Shown here: positions 16,249 to 25,241 of the stretch, one piece after another | Numbering within the stretch: position 1 is the stretch's first letter | Layout: the number at the start of each line of letters is the position of its first letter | NCBI GenBank assembly: GCA_027449025.1 | Contig: DAIDMK010000027.1 | Coordinates: forward strand, 1 to 40,023 | Direction: 5' to 3' | From: Lutibacter sp. | Lineage (GTDB): Bacteria; Bacteroidota; Bacteroidia; Flavobacteriales; Flavobacteriaceae | DNA length: 40,023 nucleotides | Notes under the pieces: model-generated | Seen by the model: only the letters and a program-made list of their open reading frames with translations | Databases searched by the model: none | What the model was told of the DNA's origin: nothing | Position numbers and translations under genes: made by a program

Positions 16249-17760
16249 TTAGAGCGATTCCGGATATAATTCTTGATAAGACACTAATTTATTTGGAGCC
16301 ATTCTATGTAAAATGTGTTTCCTTTTAACTTCATTTGATTTGACAAATCCAGCTGCTGCCAGCATTTCCACAAAACTGTGAATGATGTTTTTATGATAAT
16401 TGGCTACACGGATATATTTATCGTTTACATCCAACCCTTTCATTAAACTTTTATTTTGTGTTGCCACACCAACCGGACATTTATTGGTGTTGCATTGCAA
16501 GGCCTGAATGCATCCAATGGCCATCATCATGGCGCGTGCGCTGTTAATGCCATCAGCCCCCAAAGACAGCAAACGAATCATATGAAAGGCAGAAAACACT
16601 TTACCTGAAGCTATTACTTTTATGTCTGTTTTTAAATCATAGTTATTTAAAGCATTCACCACAAAAGACAATCCTTCACGCAAAGGCAAGCCCAAAGAGT
16701 TCGAAAACTCCACGGGAGCCGCGCCAGTGCCGCCTTCTCCCCCATCAACAGTAATAAAATCGGGTGAAATATTCGTTTTTTTCATAGCTTCACACAAATC
16801 AATGAATTCTTCTTTGCTGCCAACACAAAGTTTAAATCCCACAGGTTTTCCGTTGGAAAGTTCTCTTAATTCCTTAATAAAATACATCAGGCCTTCAGCA
16901 TTGCTAAAAGCTGTATGATACGGTGGAGAATGTACATCAGTAAATGGTTTTACGCCTCTTATTTTAGCGATTTCTTCTGTATTTTTAGCTCCCGGCAAAA
17001 TACCGCCATGTCCTGGCTTTGCGCCTTGTGAAAGTTTTATTTCAATCATTTTAACATTTTCATGCGAGGCATTTTTTTTGAAAGTGTCTTCACAAAAATT
17101 TCCATCTGCCGTTCTGCAGCCAAAATAACCCGTTCCCACTTGCCAAATTAAATCACCACCACCTTCCAAATGGTACGGGCTTATGCCACCTTCACCGGTA
17201 TTGTGAGCAAAATTGCCCAATTTAGCTCCTTTATTTAAAGCCAATACCGCATTTTGGCTTAAAGCCCCAAAACTCATGGCGGAAATATTTAAAATGCTCG
17301 AATTATAAGGTTGCTTGCAATTTTTTCCGCCAATCAATATCCTCGGATTTTGCTCAACATCATCTATTTTTTTCGGATACAAGGAATGTGTCATGCACTC
17401 ATAACCAATCTTATATACATCAGATTTAGTTCCGAATGGCGTGGTATCATTTTCATTTTTGGCTCTTGAATAAATCAATGAACGAAATATTCTGTTTACA
17501 GGAGTTCCTTCCATATCTGTTTCCACAAAATATTGCTGAATCTCAGGTCGAAAGGACTCCAGTAAATACCTGATATGCCCAATAACAGGAAAATTGTTAT
17601 TGATGGCGTGTTTCTTTTGAATAATATCTCCAATTCCAATCAGAATTATAGGTGCGAAAAATAGAAGACTCCATAAAACAGGTGGCCAATAAATTGATAT
17701 AAGTGCTATAAAAAATAAAATAAATACTGCCGTTTTAATAAAAATCTCTCTAGCCTTCAT
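16249..17760 (-). CDS. FMN-binding glutamate-synthase-family protein (membrane-anchored)
   Basis: 503 residues. Two hydrophobic segments at about 8-45 precede a single Glu_synthase alpha/beta-barrel domain (about 90-480). VDGGEGGTGAAPVEF matches the FMN-phosphate/central loop, and GCIQALQCNTNKCPVGVATQ keeps the C-x5-C-x4-C spacing that binds the 3Fe-4S cluster in glutamate synthase. The glutaminase and GXGXG domains of full GltB are absent; such short proteins are common, and their reaction is not settled. It heads the unit leading to the SdiA-like, barrel, DUF2652 and HD/Pycsar genes, with a putative ECF-type promoter about 66-95 bp upstream. Confidence 0.87.
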   Translation of the reverse strand: MKAREIFIKTAVFILFFIALISIYWPPVLWSLLFFAPIILIGIGDIIQKKHAINNNFPVIGHIRYLLESFRPEIQQYFVETDMEGTPVNRIFRSLIYSRAKNENDTTPFGTKSDVYKIGYECMTHSLYPKKIDDVEQNPRILIGGKNCKQPYNSSILNISAMSFGALSQNAVLALNKGAKLGNFAHNTGEGGISPYHLEGGGDLIWQVGTGYFGCRTADGNFCEDTFKKNASHENVKMIEIKLSQGAKPGHGGILPGAKNTEEIAKIRGVKPFTDVHSPPYHTAFSNAEGLMYFIKELRELSNGKPVGFKLCVGSKEEFIDLCEAMKKTNISPDFITVDGGEGGTGAAPVEFSNSLGLPLREGLSFVVNALNNYDLKTDIKVIASGKVFSAFHMIRLLSLGADGINSARAMMMAIGCIQALQCNTNKCPVGVATQNKSLMKGLDVNDKYIRVANYHKNIIHSFVEMLAAAGFVKSNEVKRKHILHRMAPNKLVSYQELYPESL

Positions 17761-17825
17761 GCGTTGATATTTGTTTTTTGATTGATTATAAAAGCATTTG
17801 TCTTAAAATTGAACAAATACAATAA

Positions 17826-17855
17826 AATAGACTGTCTACAACGTGTTTCCTGACA
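17826..17855 (-). promoter_or_regulatory. Putative ECF-sigma promoter, glutamate-synthase-like/DUF2652 unit
   Basis: Minus-strand TGTCAGGAA, 14 nt, GTCTATT. Identical in both boxes and in spacing to the sites at 26491-26520 and 28369-28398. The -10 box lies 66 bp before the ATG at 17760. The spacer contains a short GTAGAC/GTCTA palindrome overlapping the -10. Confidence 0.65.
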
Positions 17856-17873
17856 GATTTTAACAGAAAATCA

Positions 17874-20800
17874 TTAAAAACCAAATCCCAATCCAAACAT
17901 AAATCGGCCTCCATCATCTGAACTAAAATAAGATGTTTGAAGCGTAAATAACCCGGCGCCATTTGCATAAATTCCGCCTCCTGCAGCCGAGTGCCACTTG
18001 TTTGAATTGTCGTTGTCTAGCCATACCCTTCCATAGTCAAATCCGCTAAAAATTCCGAATTTTGCCGGAACCAATCCCGCGTTAAATTTGAATAAATTCA
18101 AACGAAAATCAGTGTTTTGATAGTAAGAACTTTTTCCGGAAAAGCGTTCGTTTCTGTAACCTCTTAACCCATCTTTACCTCCAATGCTTGCCGCCTGATA
18201 AAATTCAAAATTGGAATTTGACAGGATATTTCCTTTCCACAGTGTTGATAATGTTAAGATCTCATTTTTGAGGATTGGATAATCAATTTGTAATGCCGGA
18301 CTGAAATAGGCGTAGTTTTGTTCGTTTTTTTCTAGATTTGCTTTCCAGCCAGCGGTAACGTTAAACTCAATTCCCAATGTTGGAAATGCATTATTGTTTT
18401 TGTTAATAAAACTGTAACTGGTTTCAATTCCCATAAATTTTTTAGCTTCTAATGCTACTGAAGAGAATGATTGTTCCACAAAACGATTGTCGTTGTCATT
18501 GGGTTTAATGTACTGAAAAGGAATACTAATATTCCACAAACTTCCAACCCTCCCGTGCTTTATAAGTGATAATTTAGCTTGAAATTGTTCCAATCTTGTA
18601 CGGTAATATTCAATGTCTAAATCATCTTCCAAATTAATAGTTTCGTTTCCGAATCCAAAAAAGTTTTGGCTAAAAGCTGGCGTTGTGTACATGGTTTCCA
18701 GTCCCAAATTAAATTTTCCAATGATATTGGCAAATTCACCTTTGTAACTCACCTCAAAACCATTGGTAGCCGTAAAATATTTTGCACCAAATGTGTGTTT
18801 TTGTGAAAATGGATTGTTTTCAAAGTTAAATAGGGTGATGTGGGTTACGGCGCCAATTTGTAAACCATCGTCGGGATTGTAGCCAAAAGAAGGTAAAATT
18901 TGTAGTTGGTTGTGCTTAAATTTATGATGGTCAAAATTATTGATTTCGTAATTGTCCGTAAGTGTTGTTTTTACCTCTTTACCTTCAAAAATACTTTTCT
19001 TGGTTTTGTAATCGTAAATTTGAATTTTTGACGGATTTTCAATGGTATAGGTGTCTTTATTTTGACCACCAATAATTAGAATTTTTATGGTAGCTTTTCC
19101 GTTGCCGTTTACTGTAAAATGGTCTGTGTCATCCAAACCGTACAACCAAATTTCTTTAGTGATTTTTGGAGAAAATATTTTTTCATACACCAAATCTTTA
19201 TCTTTTAAATTTTTCTTATTTCTGATTACTTTGATGTGTGTATTTCCATTTTCCAAACGCGTAATTTCAAAAACATCGTCTTTATTGGTTCCTATAATAA
19301 TGGCGTTTTTGTTTAAAATGTTATAATATTCCTTTGCCCAGGAAGCAATATGATTTCTTCTTTTCTTTAAATTGAATTTGATGCTTTCTATATTTTTGTC
19401 TTTCAATTCCTTAGGGAAATTTGCAAATGCATTTTCAATGGCTTCATCGGTTAAATGTTCTATTAAAAAGTTAGCTTCCGTTAGCCATTCTTCTAAACTC
19501 GACTGGTTGATGAGCGTCATATCTATTTTATAAATAACCTGGTTGAAGGTTTTTACATTTTTAATATCCTCACCAAATGACTGCATCAATCGAAGCGCCG
19601 GAACTAAATTGGTGGTTGCCTGCGTTAAAAACCCGTCAAATTTTGGAAAAGCCTGGTCGCGGTCTCTTGGAATAGGAGCATAAGTTACATTGCCGTTTTC
19701 GTTTTTATAAGTTGCCCAGCGGTATTGGTCTTCGTGTCTATCCCAATCGCCCAACCACATATCAAACAAACGGGTTTTTATGTATTGGCTGTGGTCAATT
19801 TGATATTTTTCGTCTTTCATCAAATTGTTCATCACTTCGTCTGTTGAAACAATATCGTCTGGATTTCCAAAAGAAGCTAAGTGCTTAAAATCTTTGGTTG
19901 ACCTTTCTTCGAAAAAAAATAAATCATCGCCAATTGTCTCATTATAATTTTGCAAGGCAGGCTGTTTTGGTACGTAAAATATCTCTGAATTACTGTGGTA
20001 AACTCCAACAATATCAGATAAATCACCTGTAACCAAGGCGGAAAACGGGTAAGATGTAGTGTAAAAATCCATTAAAAAACGTTCTGCCACCGTATTTTCA
20101 AGCTGATCTTTCATGTAATTTTCCTGAAAAGCTTTTACCTGTATAAACTGCGTGGCACTTTTCCGCAATCTCCGCATCACATACTCTTTACCCTCTTTAT
20201 CTTCCATGCGCAAGGAAACAGATTGGTTTCCACCACCTAATTTAACAGGTGTCAATCCGCCATAAAGCGTATCGAGATTAACAACCTTAAAATCATATTT
20301 TTTAAGATACAAATCCTTATAATGGTGTTCCTTTTTATTTTTTAAACTGTTATTATCGGTATAAATGGAAGCTTTTATTGTAGGAGTATCAGGAAAATGA
20401 TACACCTTGTTTTCAATCTGGTCTTTTTTTGTTGTATGAATGATTTTTGATTTAATCAACTGATTTTTCTCGTTGAAAAAGGAAACTTGTTGTTTATTGG
20501 GCTGAAGGTTCAAAATAGCAAAACCCAATCCTGCATAGCCAAAAGTAATTTCATTATTTTTAAAATGGCGCACCGAATTTACTTTTGAACCCGATCCGCT
20601 AATAATTTGTGGAATATTTTTATGTACCAGATATTGCAAGTTATGCTCATGGCCAGAAACCACAATCACATTCTCTTTATACTCTTGCAATATGGTGGTT
20701 ATTTTGTTGGACAGTTCCCTATAAAGTGGAAAATTAAGGTCGGATGGTGCGGCACCTGAAGTTCTGCGGATGACATTTATTGGAATATTTAAAATAGGCA

Positions 20801-21518
20801 ATCCGTATTGATTAAAAGCATATTGTCCGCCGTGGTTTCCGTTGCTTTCCAGCGGATGGTGTATTGCAAAAATGATGGTTTTCCCCTGATTTTTATTCAC
20901 CAACGATTTAAATTCTTCCATGAATTTTAAACGGGTTTTTATCTCACAATTGTCGTTGATTTTTGGGTGCTTATCCCAATCTGTAATATACCATTCAGAA
21001 TCAACCGCAATAATTATAATGTTGTCCGACACTTCATAACTTGCAAGCGGACAACCATCTTCGGGCTGAAAACTATTTTTACCTAAGGCATCATCAACCA
21101 TTTTTTCTTGTTCTCTTAATCCGTCAACACCCGAGTACCAATCGTGGTTTCCCGGGATAAAAATCACCTTACCTTTAAAGTTTTTTGCTGCTTTTAGTTG
21201 TGCTTGTAATGATAGTTCCGCTTTTTCCCTATTGGCATCTTGTTTAGATTCTGGCATTCCTTTTGGATAAATATTGTCTCCTAAAAAAAGCAATACATCT
21301 TCTTTTTTAGAACTTATAAATTGCTCGTTTAAGGCATTTATAGCTTCTGATCTATTCCCGTTTGCAATATATCCGGCATCTCCTATTAAATAAATATTAG
21401 TTCCTAATAAATCTGTATCAGAAACTGTATTTGTTGGTTGTATTTTATCAAAAGTGGCGCAAGAAAACACTAACAGGAAAGAAAAAAGTAGTAGAATTAG
21501 TTTGAAGATGCTTTTCAT
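17874..21518 (-). CDS. Metallophosphoesterase / kinase-like / Omp85-barrel fusion lipoprotein
   Basis: 1214 residues. The lipobox ends at Cys20 (LVFSC). The calcineurin-like phosphoesterase domain (about 40-350) keeps GDAG (Asp47), GDN (80-82), GNHDW (123-127), HH (220-221) and GHEH (289-292), all metal-site motifs. The middle part (about 405-720) reads as a possible protein-kinase-like fold: GGGNQSVSLR then YVMRRLRK, and GDWDRHEDQYRW (590-601) with RDRDQAF (618-624), like the catalytic and metal loops of CotH/FAM20-type kinases. The C-terminal third (about 870-1214) is a beta-barrel with the Omp85/BamA GLRGY loop (GGKDGLRGYRNERF) and a terminal GFGF. It is therefore probably an outer-membrane protein with large soluble domains. 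The phosphoesterase and barrel calls are firm; the kinase-like call is inference. Confidence 0.82.
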   Translation of the reverse strand: MKSIFKLILLLFSFLLVFSCATFDKIQPTNTVSDTDLLGTNIYLIGDAGYIANGNRSEAINALNEQFISSKKEDVLLFLGDNIYPKGMPESKQDANREKAELSLQAQLKAAKNFKGKVIFIPGNHDWYSGVDGLREQEKMVDDALGKNSFQPEDGCPLASYEVSDNIIIIAVDSEWYITDWDKHPKINDNCEIKTRLKFMEEFKSLVNKNQGKTIIFAIHHPLESNGNHGGQYAFNQYGLPILNIPINVIRRTSGAAPSDLNFPLYRELSNKITTILQEYKENVIVVSGHEHNLQYLVHKNIPQIISGSGSKVNSVRHFKNNEITFGYAGLGFAILNLQPNKQQVSFFNEKNQLIKSKIIHTTKKDQIENKVYHFPDTPTIKASIYTDNNSLKNKKEHHYKDLYLKKYDFKVVNLDTLYGGLTPVKLGGGNQSVSLRMEDKEGKEYVMRRLRKSATQFIQVKAFQENYMKDQLENTVAERFLMDFYTTSYPFSALVTGDLSDIVGVYHSNSEIFYVPKQPALQNYNETIGDDLFFFEERSTKDFKHLASFGNPDDIVSTDEVMNNLMKDEKYQIDHSQYIKTRLFDMWLGDWDRHEDQYRWATYKNENGNVTYAPIPRDRDQAFPKFDGFLTQATTNLVPALRLMQSFGEDIKNVKTFNQVIYKIDMTLINQSSLEEWLTEANFLIEHLTDEAIENAFANFPKELKDKNIESIKFNLKKRRNHIASWAKEYYNILNKNAIIIGTNKDDVFEITRLENGNTHIKVIRNKKNLKDKDLVYEKIFSPKITKEIWLYGLDDTDHFTVNGNGKATIKILIIGGQNKDTYTIENPSKIQIYDYKTKKSIFEGKEVKTTLTDNYEINNFDHHKFKHNQLQILPSFGYNPDDGLQIGAVTHITLFNFENNPFSQKHTFGAKYFTATNGFEVSYKGEFANIIGKFNLGLETMYTTPAFSQNFFGFGNETINLEDDLDIEYYRTRLEQFQAKLSLIKHGRVGSLWNISIPFQYIKPNDNDNRFVEQSFSSVALEAKKFMGIETSYSFINKNNNAFPTLGIEFNVTAGWKANLEKNEQNYAYFSPALQIDYPILKNEILTLSTLWKGNILSNSNFEFYQAASIGGKDGLRGYRNERFSGKSSYYQNTDFRLNLFKFNAGLVPAKFGIFSGFDYGRVWLDNDNSNKWHSAAGGGIYANGAGLFTLQTSYFSSDDGGRFMFGLGFGF

Positions 21519-21550
21519 TTTTTAAGTTTTATATTTTAGAGGTAACAGGT

Positions 21551-21606
21551 GAGGCCTACCTACCTGCCGATAGGCACGCCAACCCGCCGTTAGGCAGGTT
21601 CACCAT
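21551..21606. repeat. GC-rich palindromic repeat upstream of the phosphoesterase fusion gene
   Basis: An island flanked by GGTGA and TTCACC and containing two inverted cores, CCTGCCGATAGGCA and CCGCCGTTAGGCAGG, in strong contrast to the AT-rich surroundings. It resembles the short CCTGCC/GGCAGG palindromes scattered through many Bacteroidota genomes. It occupies the leader of the 1214-residue gene and could terminate or stabilise the transcript from the upstream unit. Confidence 0.6.
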
Positions 21607-21646
21607 TATTCATTTCTTTGTGTATCAAAAATTGTTATGCTTGTTT
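21598..21646. repeat. Degenerate half-copy of the ~88-bp CAGATG repeat (copy D)
   Basis: GGTTCACCATTATTCATT, then TTGTGTATCAAAAATTGTTATG and CTTGTTT, follows the order and spacing of the second half of the units at 15848-16024 with scattered changes. The CATCTG ends are lost and the first half is replaced by the GC-rich palindrome. Confidence 0.55.
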
Positions 21647-21658
21647 AACAGTCTAAAA

Positions 21659-22219
21659 TTAATTTAAATTCATAAGAATATCAGCCATTTTTGAACGTTT
21701 TTTATAATCTGGGTCAAATTGTCTCCAGATTACTTTCATTTCTTTTGATATAATAAAAGTCGCCGGAATCGGCAATTGTTCGCTGCTGTCACTATGACTT
21801 TCTTTTAATTTCGCACCCAAAACGGTGTTGTACACAACTCGCATCATTTTATTCGGAAGAAAAAGCAAGTCAAAAGCTTCCGCTATTTTGTAATTTTCAT
21901 CGTATAAAATAGTGAATTCGGCGCCTGTTTTTTCAATGGTTTTTTTGATAAATTCCGATTTTTCTGGAGTTACAACCACCACTGAAGCGCCTTTTTCATA
22001 TATTTTATGAAACTGTTCTTGCAATTCTTTCAAATGTTTGTTGCAAAACGGACACCATTGACCGCGAATAAAAATTACAACCACGTTTCCGTTTTGCGCT
22101 AAATTGCTTAGCCTATGAATCTTATCAAATATATCTTTTGCCGCAAAATCGGGTACCGTTGCACCTACTTTTAATCCTTTGGCCTGATTTACAGATTTGA
22201 AATTTTTTGTTGAGACCAT
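21659..22219 (-). CDS. Peroxiredoxin-like redoxin (AhpC/TSA), cytoplasmic
   Basis: 186 residues without signal peptide. The thioredoxin fold has FIRGQWCPFCNKHLKEL with Cys56 and Cys59 as the CxxC site, similar to the Prx-like2/AhpC-TSA group. The ending YNTVLGAKLKESHSDSSEQLPIPATFI is shared in outline with the lipoprotein at 8025-8693, so the two are paralogues in different compartments. It is likely a thiol peroxidase or disulfide reductase. It is the last gene of the CoaB-to-redoxin unit, 19 bp after the LysE-like gene. Confidence 0.87.
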   Translation of the reverse strand: MVSTKNFKSVNQAKGLKVGATVPDFAAKDIFDKIHRLSNLAQNGNVVVIFIRGQWCPFCNKHLKELQEQFHKIYEKGASVVVVTPEKSEFIKKTIEKTGAEFTILYDENYKIAEAFDLLFLPNKMMRVVYNTVLGAKLKESHSDSSEQLPIPATFIISKEMKVIWRQFDPDYKKRSKMADILMNLN

Positions 22220-22238
22220 ATTTTTATTTTTTAAAGGT

Positions 22239-22907
22239 TTAAATTAAATTGATTTTTCTTCTTTTCCAAAAAAGATTAATAAATTGGACAAGCGCCAATG
22301 TTGAAAAAATTAAAGTAAAAATAATATTAAGGTATTTACCGATTGCTGCTTTTTTGTCGATTAAAAAATAATTGCCGGTTTGGGCAAAAAGCATCATTCC
22401 CGCAAAAGTTCCAATAAGAGCGCCCATAATAAAAATGTTGTTCTGGTTGCTCTTCGGTTTTATTTTTTCTGTTCTGAATAAGTAAAGATAAATGCCCGAC
22501 CAATAAGGCCATTGCATAAAATTTAAGCTATTTAGCACCAATCCCAAAACAAAGGGATATTGGATCAATTGCAATTGCGATAAACTAAAATTTTTCTGAT
22601 TTCCAATATTGAAAAAAAAGTAAAAGGCAATACTCGAAAAGAAAACAATGGTAAAAACATCAATAAACAATAACAGTTTTTTTTGTTCAACCAGCCATTT
22701 TGCGCCAAAAGCAGCTATTTTCAACACAAAAAATTCAACTGCTACAATTCCAAAAATAAAGGAAACCGTCGCCCAATTTCCCTTTTCCAACAATATTTGC
22801 AAGCTTATTACATTGAGATATCCCAATGGTAAAGTTCCCATTAGGCTGATGAAAAAACCTAAGGCAAATGAACTATTTTTGAATGTAAAATTGGTTAAAA
22901 TGTGCAT
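22239..22907 (-). CDS. LysE-family-like membrane exporter
   Basis: 222 residues with about six membrane helices. The first has the pattern SLMGTLPLGYLNVISLQILL, close to the LysE 'G..PGP..' entry helix, and a Lys/Arg-rich end (KRRKINLI) stays inside. LysE proteins export amino acids or small metabolites; the substrate here is unknown. It is separated by one base from the ATP-grasp gene and precedes the redoxin gene, in one unit. The plus-strand gene at 34282-34905 is a distant relative. Confidence 0.75.
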   Translation of the reverse strand: MHILTNFTFKNSSFALGFFISLMGTLPLGYLNVISLQILLEKGNWATVSFIFGIVAVEFFVLKIAAFGAKWLVEQKKLLLFIDVFTIVFFSSIAFYFFFNIGNQKNFSLSQLQLIQYPFVLGLVLNSLNFMQWPYWSGIYLYLFRTEKIKPKSNQNNIFIMGALIGTFAGMMLFAQTGNYFLIDKKAAIGKYLNIIFTLIFSTLALVQFINLFWKRRKINLI

Positions 22908-22908
22908 T

Positions 22909-23955
22909 TTAGGTGATTGATTTTAGGTGATTTGTTAATATTTTATTGTCGGTTATCAACTGTCTCGATTGTTTTATGCTCAAATAAGAATGTCCTTTTT
23001 GATGGTTGTAAGTACATATTTTATATAAAATATCGTAATGTCTTACGATTTCTTTCCATGCAAAAAAGATGGAATGTTTGGGGTCGTACATGTGTGTAGG
23101 TTCACTTCCTGCACCATTTAATTCTATGATAGAAAAGTTTTTACCTTTTTCCAGATCTTCACGAGATTTGAACATAATATCCAATCTGCCAAAATAAAAA
23201 TCGGGAATCTGTAAACAGATGTCGTTAAAGGTTTCTATTAATTTGTCATTGATCCAAAAACTTACATCGGTAAACTTACTGCCACGAACATGATTGCCGA
23301 AAGGCACTAAATTAAGTATTTCGCCTTTGCCCAAAACTTTAGTCAGTTGAATTCCGAATCTTTTCTTTAAAGTTTCAAATTGAATGGCAAATCTCGGATT
23401 TTGAAGGATTAATTCTTCCACTGTATTTATGCCATTTCCTTTTACAATAAGAAAATCCTTATAAACGATTCCTGTAATTTTTCCTTTTTCTTCATTGGGC
23501 ATTCGGTAATAAAACAATCCAATTTCTAATGGAAATTTCGCAAACTCCTGAATTAGAAAATCATAATTTACCTTTTTTAAATAAAGTTTCAACTCATTTT
23601 CATTGTGCATTTTTTCAACACGAAGCCCTTGCAAACCCATATCGGGTTTAATGATAAATGGAAATTTAATGTTTGAAGCAGCTAGTTGCTTTAAAATAGT
23701 TTCCCAGCTTTCATCGGCTTTAAAAAATAAGGTTTCGGGATAATATTGCTTTGGAATTAAATCATAGATTTCTTTTTTGCTTTCCAAGGCAAATCCGCCA
23801 TTTATAATTCGCGGGTTGCTAGCGTTAAAAAAACCCAGCGATTTTGCTTTAAGGCTCAAATAGATCCAATAGAAGTAAATTGGAAAATAAACCACATTTA
23901 CATTCCAATATTCCCAATGCAGGATTTTATGAAGGGTATTTTTTGCTTTTCTCAA
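22909..23955 (-). CDS. ATP-grasp protein (D-Ala-D-Ala-ligase-like)
   Basis: 348 residues. FPFIIKPDMGLQGLRVEKM (about 95-113) matches the ATP-grasp lysine strand and glycine-rich loop. YFGRLDIMFKS followed by FSIIELNGAGSEPTHMYDP (about 250-290) gives the Asp, Glu and Asn metal ligands of the family. ATP-grasp enzymes join a carboxylate to an amine or thiol by way of an acyl-phosphate. Neither partner can be identified, and the first 60 residues, with a hydrophobic stretch near 19-35, are peculiar. The start overlaps the NRDE stop by 4 nt (ATGA). Confidence 0.8.
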   Translation of the reverse strand: MRKAKNTLHKILHWEYWNVNVVYFPIYFYWIYLSLKAKSLGFFNASNPRIINGGFALESKKEIYDLIPKQYYPETLFFKADESWETILKQLAASNIKFPFIIKPDMGLQGLRVEKMHNENELKLYLKKVNYDFLIQEFAKFPLEIGLFYYRMPNEEKGKITGIVYKDFLIVKGNGINTVEELILQNPRFAIQFETLKKRFGIQLTKVLGKGEILNLVPFGNHVRGSKFTDVSFWINDKLIETFNDICLQIPDFYFGRLDIMFKSREDLEKGKNFSIIELNGAGSEPTHMYDPKHSIFFAWKEIVRHYDILYKICTYNHQKGHSYLSIKQSRQLITDNKILTNHLKSIT

Positions 23956-24653
23956 AACGTTATTTTTTCAATGTTTTCATTATTTTCCATATCCACATAA
24001 GTCATTTCAACCGAATTATTTTGCGAACACAATTGTGTAACACTCAATGTTTTGACAATTTCACCTTTGTTGATAACCAAACCAAATTCCATATTTTCGG
24101 GTTGCGTATTTTTATGGAAGGAAAGTATTTTTTCAGGAGTGAAATTGTTATTTTGTTGCATAAAATTTTCGAACCAATCTTTTCTTAAATCTCTTTGATT
24201 TTGATTATACAATGTTGAAGAAGACCAAATATGAGGTTCAGAAACTGAATGCGGAATGGCATATTTCTCTTTTTCATCCCATTTTAGTTCTACTAATTTT
24301 TTATTTTGAAATACAATGAGCGTAAAAGGCTCAACACCTTTTAAAAGCATTGAAGAAAAATGATTTATTGGGTTTGAGGCTTTTATCATTTCCATCAAAA
24401 CAACCCCCCTACTTTTTAAATATTTTGGTTTCTTCTTATGATTTTCAAAAGCGCCGTTCAGTAAAACAATACACGTTCCTTCATTTTTTGCAACTACCCA
24501 GGTCCCACCAGCTTGTTTGTCTTTAGGATACAATAATTTCATACCCTTTTCAGTGTAAACTTTAGGCGAAACAGTTGGGCGTGCTTTTTTTTCATCCCTG
24601 TTGGATGTTAACACAAAACTATCTTTTAACGGAACAAAACTTACTGTGCACAT
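23952..24653 (-). CDS. NRDE/TANGO2-family protein
   Basis: 233 residues beginning MCTVSFVPL, with the family signature SNRDE at 17-21. The N-terminal Cys2 could act as a nucleophile, as in Ntn-hydrolases, after removal of Met1 (family-based inference). The eukaryotic TANGO2 homologue has been linked to heme trafficking and lipid metabolism; the bacterial function is not settled. Cytoplasmic. It overlaps the DinB gene by 13 nt and the ATP-grasp gene by 4 nt, so it is firmly inside the unit. Confidence 0.88.
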   Translation of the reverse strand: MCTVSFVPLKDSFVLTSNRDEKKARPTVSPKVYTEKGMKLLYPKDKQAGGTWVVAKNEGTCIVLLNGAFENHKKKPKYLKSRGVVLMEMIKASNPINHFSSMLLKGVEPFTLIVFQNKKLVELKWDEKEKYAIPHSVSEPHIWSSSTLYNQNQRDLRKDWFENFMQQNNNFTPEKILSFHKNTQPENMEFGLVINKGEIVKTLSVTQLCSQNNSVEMTYVDMENNENIEKITF

Positions 24654-25144
24654 ATTTTTTTATACCTTATTGTTGCTGGTGCCAATCCGAAACTTTCATC
24701 TATAAATGAAGCGCTGTTTAATTCAATCAAACCCACTTTTATCAATGCCTGATGGTGAATGCTGTGTTCCAAACAATAAGCCAATTCTCTGAACAGCGTT
24801 GTTTGAATTTGTGTCTGTTTGCCTGGCTCTGAAGAAAAATTGCCTTCCAAGATAAAAGGTTGATCCATTATATCAAGTGTCAAATTTGCATTTATAAGGT
24901 CAATTATCTGGATTGCAACATTTTTGTCCGTTTCTATCAACAGATTTCTTTCCCGATTGTCATAATTAATAATTTTCGTGTCGATTCCCTTCATAACACT
25001 TTGGTAAAATTCGAGAATATGTCGCACATGTTGTCCAATAGTTGCATCAGACAGCAATTTGGAAGCATAAGTATATTGTGCATTTGACAATTGAAGCATG
25101 AGACCTTTTATTTCTTCCAGATTTTGTTTGCAGTAGGTTTTCAT
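24641..25144 (-). CDS. DinB-family protein
   Basis: 167 residues, four-helix-bundle size. A metal-binding histidine set typical of the DinB/YfiT fold is visible: GQHVRH (His39, His42) and EHSIHH (His127, His130/131). These proteins bind a divalent metal and often act as thiol-dependent transferases; the substrate is not known here. The start codon lies in CAGATG, the end of repeat copy C (25142-25227), which separates the gene from the upstream AhpD-like gene. Confidence 0.83.
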   Translation of the reverse strand: MKTYCKQNLEEIKGLMLQLSNAQYTYASKLLSDATIGQHVRHILEFYQSVMKGIDTKIINYDNRERNLLIETDKNVAIQIIDLINANLTLDIMDQPFILEGNFSSEPGKQTQIQTTLFRELAYCLEHSIHHQALIKVGLIELNSASFIDESFGLAPATIRYKKICAQ

Positions 25145-25227
25145 CTGTTTAAATTTTATTTTTTAGCGGTATCAGATGCAGTTTGCATTAATCTTCCTTT
25201 GTGTGTCAAAATTTTTCTTGCTCGTTT
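25142..25227. repeat. ~86-bp CAGATG repeat, copy C
   Basis: It begins CATCTGTTTAAATTTTATTT, has an internal GTATCAGATGCAGTTTGCATTAATC, then GTGTGTCAAAATTTTTC and CTCGTTT, and is followed by another CATCTGTTTAAATTTTA. It has the same architecture as copies A and B. The minus-strand mini-ORF starting at 25230 is frame-shifted relative to copies A/B and reads MKRARKILTHKGRLMQTASD and on. It lies between the AhpD-like and DinB genes. Confidence 0.8.
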
Positions 25228-25241
25228 CATCTGTTTAAATT

